Shown here: positions 8,655-12,832 of the stretch, piece by piece
Layout of the letters: each line of letters begins with the position of its first letter
Position numbering within the stretch: position 1 is the stretch's first letter
Origin: Hymenoscyphus infarciens
Lineage: Eukaryota > Ascomycota > Leotiomycetes > Helotiales > Helotiaceae
Length of the DNA stretch: 12,832 bases
Direction of reading: 5' to 3'
NCBI GenBank assembly: GCA_001414345.1
Contig: LLCB01000682.1
Coordinates: 1-12,832 of the forward strand
Notes under the pieces: model-generated
Told to the model about the DNA's origin: nothing
What the model saw: only the letters and a program-made list of their open reading frames with translations
The model's database searches: none
Program-made: the position numbers and the translations under genes

Positions 8655-9539
8655 TTAAAGAAGAGGAGATATAATAGTATACTATTTTAAATTATTAGTA
8701 TTTATAAAACTACTAATACCTCTAAGTACTACTAATACCTCTAATATACCTAAGGCTAAGATTATAAATAACTAATACTTATATAAGTAAAGTATTAAAG
8801 GTATTAATATCTAATATTTATATATAGAAGAGATTAAGGTTTAAATATTATATATTTAGCTTTCTAAAGATTTAGAGGTTATATATTTAGCTTTTTAGCT
8901 CTTATTATTTAGTATTAGCTATATTAGATAGAGCTTGGTTATTATTATTATTAGAACTTAGAAGCTTCTAACCTCTTATATATAGACGTTTATATTTAGT
9001 ATAGAAGAGAGATAGTTATTATTTTCTTTTATATTAGTACCTAGTATCTATATATATTATTCTACTATATATACTTTTATATACTTCTATTATAGTTATA
9101 TATATTTTATATTATTATATAAAAATAATAACTTTTTTTTACTAGTAATAGCTTTAATAATATCTCTTTTTAAGCTTATTACTACTCTTTATTTAAAAGT
9201 TAATTTACTCTTAATTTAGAATATTATAATAGTATTTTTAAATAGCTAAGTAATTAAAGACTACTTAGATAGCTAGTAATACTAGAGTTTAATATCTATA
9301 TAAATAGCTAGTAAAAATTGTATTTTAGTATATATTAAGAGATTAAAATATACTAAGTATTTCTAAGAGTCTTAATAACTTTAGATTTAGTAAATAAGTT
9401 AACTTATAATAGTTATTTAGAAAGCTTCTAAATCTAATCTTATTTCTCTCTCTCTTTAAATTAATATCTTTAAAATATTAAACCTAGTTCTACTATAAAG
9501 TATTAAACACTCTTTTAAGACTATCTCTCTTTCTAAAAG

Positions 9540-10060
9540 CTATTTAAATAATAACTATATATTAAAATCTAGAAGATCTTAATAAAATAATAGTTAAAAA
9601 GACTAATAAGACTTTTTAAATATAAACTAGATATAGTTAGTTATATAAGTTTTAGAAGTAGAGAATTAAGAAATAAGAAATTAGCTAGCTAAGCTAGAAA
9701 GATAAATAAGTAATCTTATATTTTAAAGTTAATAAAACACTTTACTTCTAAACCCTTTCTAATCTAACTCTCTTTTACTTTTAAACTTAAATTTATACCT
9801 CTTTTAGCTATAAGTAGCTACTTCTAATACCTTCTAATAACTTTCTTCTAAAGCTATCTCTTTTTTTAAAAGACTCTTTAAACTCTTTTTAATCTATAAC
9901 TATATACTAAAACTTAGAAGATTCTAATAAAATAATAAGTAAGACTTCTTAAATATAGATAATATATAAATAAGATAGTAGTATAAAAATAAAAGATAAA
10001 ATAATTAGTTAGATAAAATAGATATAATTATAAGTAAACTATAAAGTTAATAACTTAAAA
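9540..10060 (+). pseudogene. Duplicated 5' part of gag in element B
   Basis: A segment similar to the Lys/Asn-rich start of gag in A (about 1430-1530) occurs twice, around 9551 and 9896, a period of about 345 bp. The marker is ATAACTATAT followed by a stretch with AGAAGAT and AATAAAATAAT. A second shared block, containing CTAATCTAACTCTCTTTTA, follows each unit (near 9757 and 10077). Between them lies CT-rich spacer (about 9740-9890). No usable frame crosses the region. This is a degraded tandem duplication of gag coding sequence, similarity judged by eye. Confidence 0.5.
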
Positions 10061-10099
10061 AATACTTTATTTTTAAACTTTTACTAATCTAACTCTCTT

Positions 10100-10435
10100 T
10101 TAAACCTTTATTTAAACCCTCTTTTACTTTTTAAAGCCTATATTTAGACCTTTTTTACTTATAAGCCTCTACTTCTAATACCTTTCTACTATTTTTTAAC
10201 TTTTAAATTAGATATAAATTAGTTAAAATATACTTTTTATTAGAATAAAACTTAGAAGTAAGCTCTTAGCTAAGTTATTACTATTTCTTAACTAAATATT
10301 ATCTAACTTTACTTTAAACTTCTCTTAAACCTCTACTAGTAAATATTTAAAAAGACTATAGTTATAGACTAAGTCTCTACTAGTATAAAGGTTAAAAGAG
10401 ATAAAAGTTAAAAGAAAAAGAAGTAGAATTAAGAT
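10100..10435. other. CT-rich and AT-rich stretch in element B without a recognised gene
   Basis: The first half is pyrimidine-rich on the + strand and continues the spacer after the second gag-like unit. It contains an early copy (from 10211) of the motif that recurs at 11241 and 11417 (GATATAAATTAGT-like, followed by CTTAGCTAAGTTATTACTA). I see no convincing frame. Confidence 0.5.
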
Positions 10436-10950
10436 AAGATTATACTAAAGAAACTTTTATTAACTTTAAAAGATTACTTTTTAAGTATAGTAAGACTTAG
10501 AAAGATACTAGAATTAGAAAGGTTCTTTTATATATAAGATAAAATAAGATTATATCTTAGCTCTAAAATACGTTTACTACTTTTAAGAAATACTAGAATT
10601 ATAACTTTACTAAGATAGTAAATAATCTTTTAGCTATAGAGAAGAAGAGATACTAAAGTATTAAATATTTAAAAATAACTATACTTATTAATATTAGTAC
10701 TTTAGTTTAAAAGAATACTTCTCTATTCTTATCTAGTTTAGCTTTAAACTCTCTATAATATAATAGTAAATTATTCTTTACTTTAGAAATAGAATTAGAA
10801 TTAGAAGATAAATAAGTTCTTAAGTACTTTAAAAAGAATAAAGTAGTTTATAAGCCTAAGTAATATAGTTCTTATAATAGTATTAATATATATTATACTT
10901 AAAACTATATATCTTTTTATTATCTCTAGTTACTTAGATAATATAATAAT
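10436..10950 (+). pseudogene. gag: gag core of element B, frameshifted
   Basis: From about 10460 the sequence matches the capsid part of gag in A (about 2095-2290), including K-I-L-E-L-E-R-F. B has five extra bases near 10535-10540, so the frame moves from codon starts equal 2 to codon starts equal 1 modulo 3. After the shift it reads on to about 10950 with TAA/TAG stops only. That part includes N-Y-N-F-T-K-I-V..L-L-A-I-E, matching A, and then an acidic stretch (E-I-E-L-E-L-E-D, about 10788-10812) not seen in A. I cannot place a zinc knuckle with correct spacing. A 5-bp indel is not a RIP product, so this gag was broken by another route, before or after RIP. Confidence 0.65.
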
Positions 10951-10958
10951 TTAGTATT

Positions 10959-11200
10959 AAGTTCTTTTAACTAGCTAAAACTCTATTTATTATTATTCTA
11001 AATATTAAATAATAATTTTAACTTTAATAACTTTAATATTAAGTTTTATTTAACTAGCTAAAACTCCTTCTTTTATTATTCTAAACTTTAAATAGTAAAA
11101 CTCTAATAATATTTAGTAATAAAATCTTTTAAGTAGTTAAAACTCTATTAACTCTAATAAGAGTCTTATAATTATTACTTTCTTACTTTCTTTTATTTCT
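10959..11200. repeat. Degenerate tandem repeat, period about 81 bp, three units
   Basis: The motif AAGTT(C/T)TxTTTAACTAGCTA then AAACTC starts at about 10959, 11041 and, weaker, 11122. It is AT/CT-rich with no frame. It lies where pol would be in a full-length element. Confidence 0.6.
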
Positions 11201-11224
11201 AATAGAGCTAAAAGTTCTTTTTTT

Positions 11225-11580
11225 ATTTAAATTTAACTTAAATATAAATTAGTATACTCTTAAAAGGATAGTAACCTCTTAGCTAAGTTATTACTATTTA
11301 TAATATTATTAACTTTTTATTTCTAATCTTACTCTAAGTTTTTACTAACCTAAGTTTAAATAAACTTACTTTCTTTTATATTTAGTATATTAAATATTTT
11401 ATTTAAATTTAAATTAGATATAAATTAATATATTCTTAAAATAAGCTTTTAACTAAGTTATTACTATTACTTATAATATTACTTCTTAATATTTACTTCT
11501 AACTTTATTTTAAATTTACTTTTATTTTTACTTTAAATTTTTTATACTTTTTAAACTTTTTAAATTTTAAACTTTTTCTA
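11225..11580. repeat. Degenerate tandem repeat, period about 176 bp, two units plus an earlier copy
   Basis: A block with ATATAAATTA followed by TTCTTAAAA or CTCTTAAAA, then CTAAGTTATTACTA, starts at 11241 and 11417. A related block is at 10211. It is T-rich with no frame. After it (about 11500-11690) comes more T-rich sequence with no recognised feature, up to the point where similarity to A resumes. Confidence 0.55.
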
Positions 11581-11690
11581 ATCTACTAGATAAGATTAAA
11601 CTATACTCTTTTAGTAAATATAAATACTTATACTTAATATTAAAAAATTAGAAATAAAGTCTCTTTTATAAGTATTTATAAAGTTAGTTA

Positions 11691-11964
11691 TAATTTAGAT
11701 TTTATTTAGTATCTTATAAATAATTTTTAAAGTTTACTATATTATTTAAAAGACTTTTATACTAAATATTTAAAAGAGCTAAAACTATCTTAATACTTCT
11801 TAAAATAGCTTAATATATAGGAATTAGATAAGAATTAAAAAAAAGAGTTAATTTATAAAACTCTATTAATACTTTCTAATTCTAGTTACTTTTAATAAAG
11901 AACTTATAATAAAAACCTAAGATAAAATACTAACTAGTAGAAATATTTAAAATTAATAAAGTAA
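11691..11964 (+). pseudogene. End of chromodomain and pol 3' terminus kept in element B
   Basis: From 11691 the sequence aligns with A from 6431 at a constant offset of 5260 up to about 12000, with substitutions only. It therefore starts inside the chromodomain, just after the V-K-W site. It reads Y-N-L-D, then R/K-D-F-Y-T-K-Y and the downstream tail. Upstream of 11691 a frame continues (about 11625-11690), but I cannot align it confidently to the chromodomain N-terminus. This is the 3' breakpoint of the pol loss. Confidence 0.7.
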
Positions 11965-12018
11965 AAAACTAAGACTAAGTTACTACTAAAATAAGGCTTA
12001 TATATCCTCTCTTTCTTC

Positions 12019-12694
12019 TAACTTATTATTCTTCTCCTTACTCTTTTAAATATAAGAAGCTTAAATTAGCTCTTCTTCTACTACTTTCTCTTTATAAGTA
12101 TACTTCTTATCTTAGTAACCTCTTATAACTAGCTTTAAAGAAGATATCTATAAACTCTTTAAATAGGCTTTAAAGAAGACTTAAACCTAGGTTTAGATAG
12201 AGGTCTTACTCTTTATAATATAGTATAAAGACTATTAAATATTAGTAACTAAAACCTTTCTAATAAGTAAGAGATACTTATAATAACCTTAATATAAAAC
12301 GCCTAAGTCTCTTTTAAGAGAGTAAACTATACTTTTAAACTATTCTTTAATACCTTTATATTAGTAATAACTAATACCTTATCTAAGGCCTTAGTAGCTT
12401 CCTTAATCTCCTTCTTTTCTTTCTTAAGCTTAAGCTTATTAAACTCTTTTCTAATAAACTATAGTAACTACTTAAGTTAGAACGAATTTAGTATATATTT
12501 AGAATTAAACTTATTAAAATATATATAGTATTTTACTTAATATAATACTTATACTTCTTTAACTTTAGCTTCTTAAAAGTATATATATAATCTCTATTTT
12601 AAGATTTTACTTAAAAATACTAAACGTAGTAGACTTAGTAAGTAGCTAGAAGTATACTAGGAGAATATAGAAGAAGTATTTTACTATATTAGAT
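12019..12694 (-). pseudogene. Possible antisense reading frame of element B (same as in A)
   Basis: This is the counterpart of the - strand frame at 6775-7450, at a constant offset of 5244. The same frame reads through with TAA/TAG stops only and the same landmarks: a Lys/Glu-rich helix (A-T-K-A-L-D-K-V-L-V-I-T-N), R-V-R-P-L-S-K-P-R-F, and a basic C-terminus (K-R-V-R-R-R-I-I). Differences from A are substitutions, many of them further C-to-T or G-to-A steps in B, such as loss of CG sites near 12559-12575. Product unknown; the cautions given for A apply. Confidence 0.4.
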
Positions 12695-12716
12695 TAGCTC
12701 TAAATTAAGTCTAATT

Positions 12717-12832
12717 AAAGAGAGAAGAACTTACTTTTATATATATATATATATAATATATATATATATTCTAGAAAATAAGTTAATATATAAAAATATA
12801 CTTAATTAAAAGGTATTCTTACTATTTATATA
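12717..12832 (+). repeat. Start of a third LTR (3' LTR of B), cut by the window edge
   Basis: This is identical in length and sequence to positions 1-116 except at one base (window 79 is G, 12795 is A). It includes the purine tract and TA run. LTR B at 7473 is clearly more different from both. The rest lies outside the window. Confidence 0.9.

Larger units (their letters stand above)
7851..9118 (+). repeat. 657-bp partial tandem duplication inside LTR B
   Basis: Unit 1 is 7851-8507 and unit 2 is 8508 to about 9118. Each unit has a 160-bp part (7851 to about 8010; 8508 to about 8670) not found in LTR A, then a part matching A 393-880. Unit 2 is shorter because it lacks the 19-bp repeat pair. 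The junction near 8503-8508 falls in an ATAAT-rich stretch, so the duplication may have arisen at short homologies; the loss in A also lies between ATAAT motifs. The two units differ by many substitutions, so the duplication is not recent. Confidence 0.8.
7473..9440 (+). repeat. LTR of element B (3' LTR of A) plus leader, enlarged by an internal duplication
   Basis: The segment begins with the purine tract (7473-7486) and TA run, and follows A from position 1 to about 390. It then holds a 160-bp segment that A lacks, then the part matching A 393 to about 870. The 160-bp segment and this part then recur, before the sequence continues into A's 880-1210 equivalent. Similarity to A fades near 9440. 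As in A, no coding frame is seen and the exact LTR end cannot be placed. Several positions keep G where A and C have A (for example near 7549), so this copy is slightly less mutated than the outer ones. Confidence 0.75.
7473..12716 (+). mobile_element. Element B: non-autonomous, pol-less derivative of the same family
   Basis: B starts with the same LTR as A and ends with the same 1 kb (end of chromodomain, antisense frame, purine tract), in register with the next LTR at 12717. The middle is different. Protease, RT, RNase H and integrase are missing. In their place are a duplicated gag 5' segment, a frameshifted gag core and degenerate repeats. No CA or TG is visible after about 9,740, so mutation is at least as heavy as in A. 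It resembles the large non-autonomous LTR derivatives that depend on a full-length partner, here sitting right beside it. The A-B junction could also come from LTR-LTR recombination or from assembly of repeats. Confidence 0.75.

Noticed and set aside
9499..11530. Repeats in element B as a CRISPR array
   Set aside because: Units are long (about 81, 176 and 345 bp), degenerate and directly adjoining, without short identical repeats and unique spacers; the sequence is eukaryotic transposon DNA.
1..12832. Naturally AT-rich genome (mitochondrial DNA or an AT-rich protist)
   Set aside because: Low GC alone would deplete AC and GT as well as CA and TG. The loss is specific to CA/TG and falls on recognisable nuclear chromovirus genes.
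1..12832. tRNA, rRNA or other structured RNA genes
   Set aside because: I saw no cloverleaf with the conserved T-loop or D-loop motifs, and no rRNA-like segment on either strand.

Overview
The window is a very AT-rich (roughly 80% A+T by eye) block of fossil LTR retrotransposons. CA and TG dinucleotides are almost absent, while AC, GT and above all TA are abundant. By eye I find only about twenty CA/TG sites in the first 9.7 kb and none after about 9,740. This is the signature of repeat-induced point mutation (RIP, CpA to TpA) taken close to saturation, so the source is most probably a filamentous ascomycete (Pezizomycotina) AT-rich compartment, possibly pericentromeric. I see no host gene, tRNA, rRNA or CRISPR array.

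The layout is an in-register tandem array with three copies of one LTR start, at 1, 7473 and 12717. Element A (1-7472) is a full-length Ty3/gypsy chromovirus on the + strand. It has an LTR plus leader (1 to about 1215), gag (about 1309-2725) and pol in another frame (about 2724-6704). Pol runs protease, reverse transcriptase, RNase H, integrase, chromodomain. The pol frame has no net indel over about 4 kb. All damage is point mutation: Gln and Trp codons became TAA/TAG, and the Cys/His zinc ligands became Tyr. After pol comes about 0.7 kb with the opposite purine/pyrimidine skew, holding a possible antisense reading frame (about 6775-7450, - strand), then a purine-rich tract and the next LTR.

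Element B (7473-12716) shares the LTR and the 3' end of A but lacks most of pol. Its LTR (7473 to about 9440) carries a 657-bp partial tandem duplication with a hairpin and palindrome segment absent from A. Its interior holds a duplicated gag 5' segment (period about 345 bp), a frameshifted gag core (about 10436-10950), several degenerate tandem repeats, then the end of the chromodomain and the same antisense frame. It looks like a non-autonomous derivative of A. Copy C (12717-12832) is the start of a third LTR cut by the window edge. It differs from positions 1-116 at only one base, although the middle LTR (7473) differs at many.

The observations most worth following are the antisense frame present in both elements, the retention of a chromodomain end in the pol-less element, the similarity of the outer LTRs against a diverged middle one, and the LTR duplication. 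None of these genes can work as it stands.
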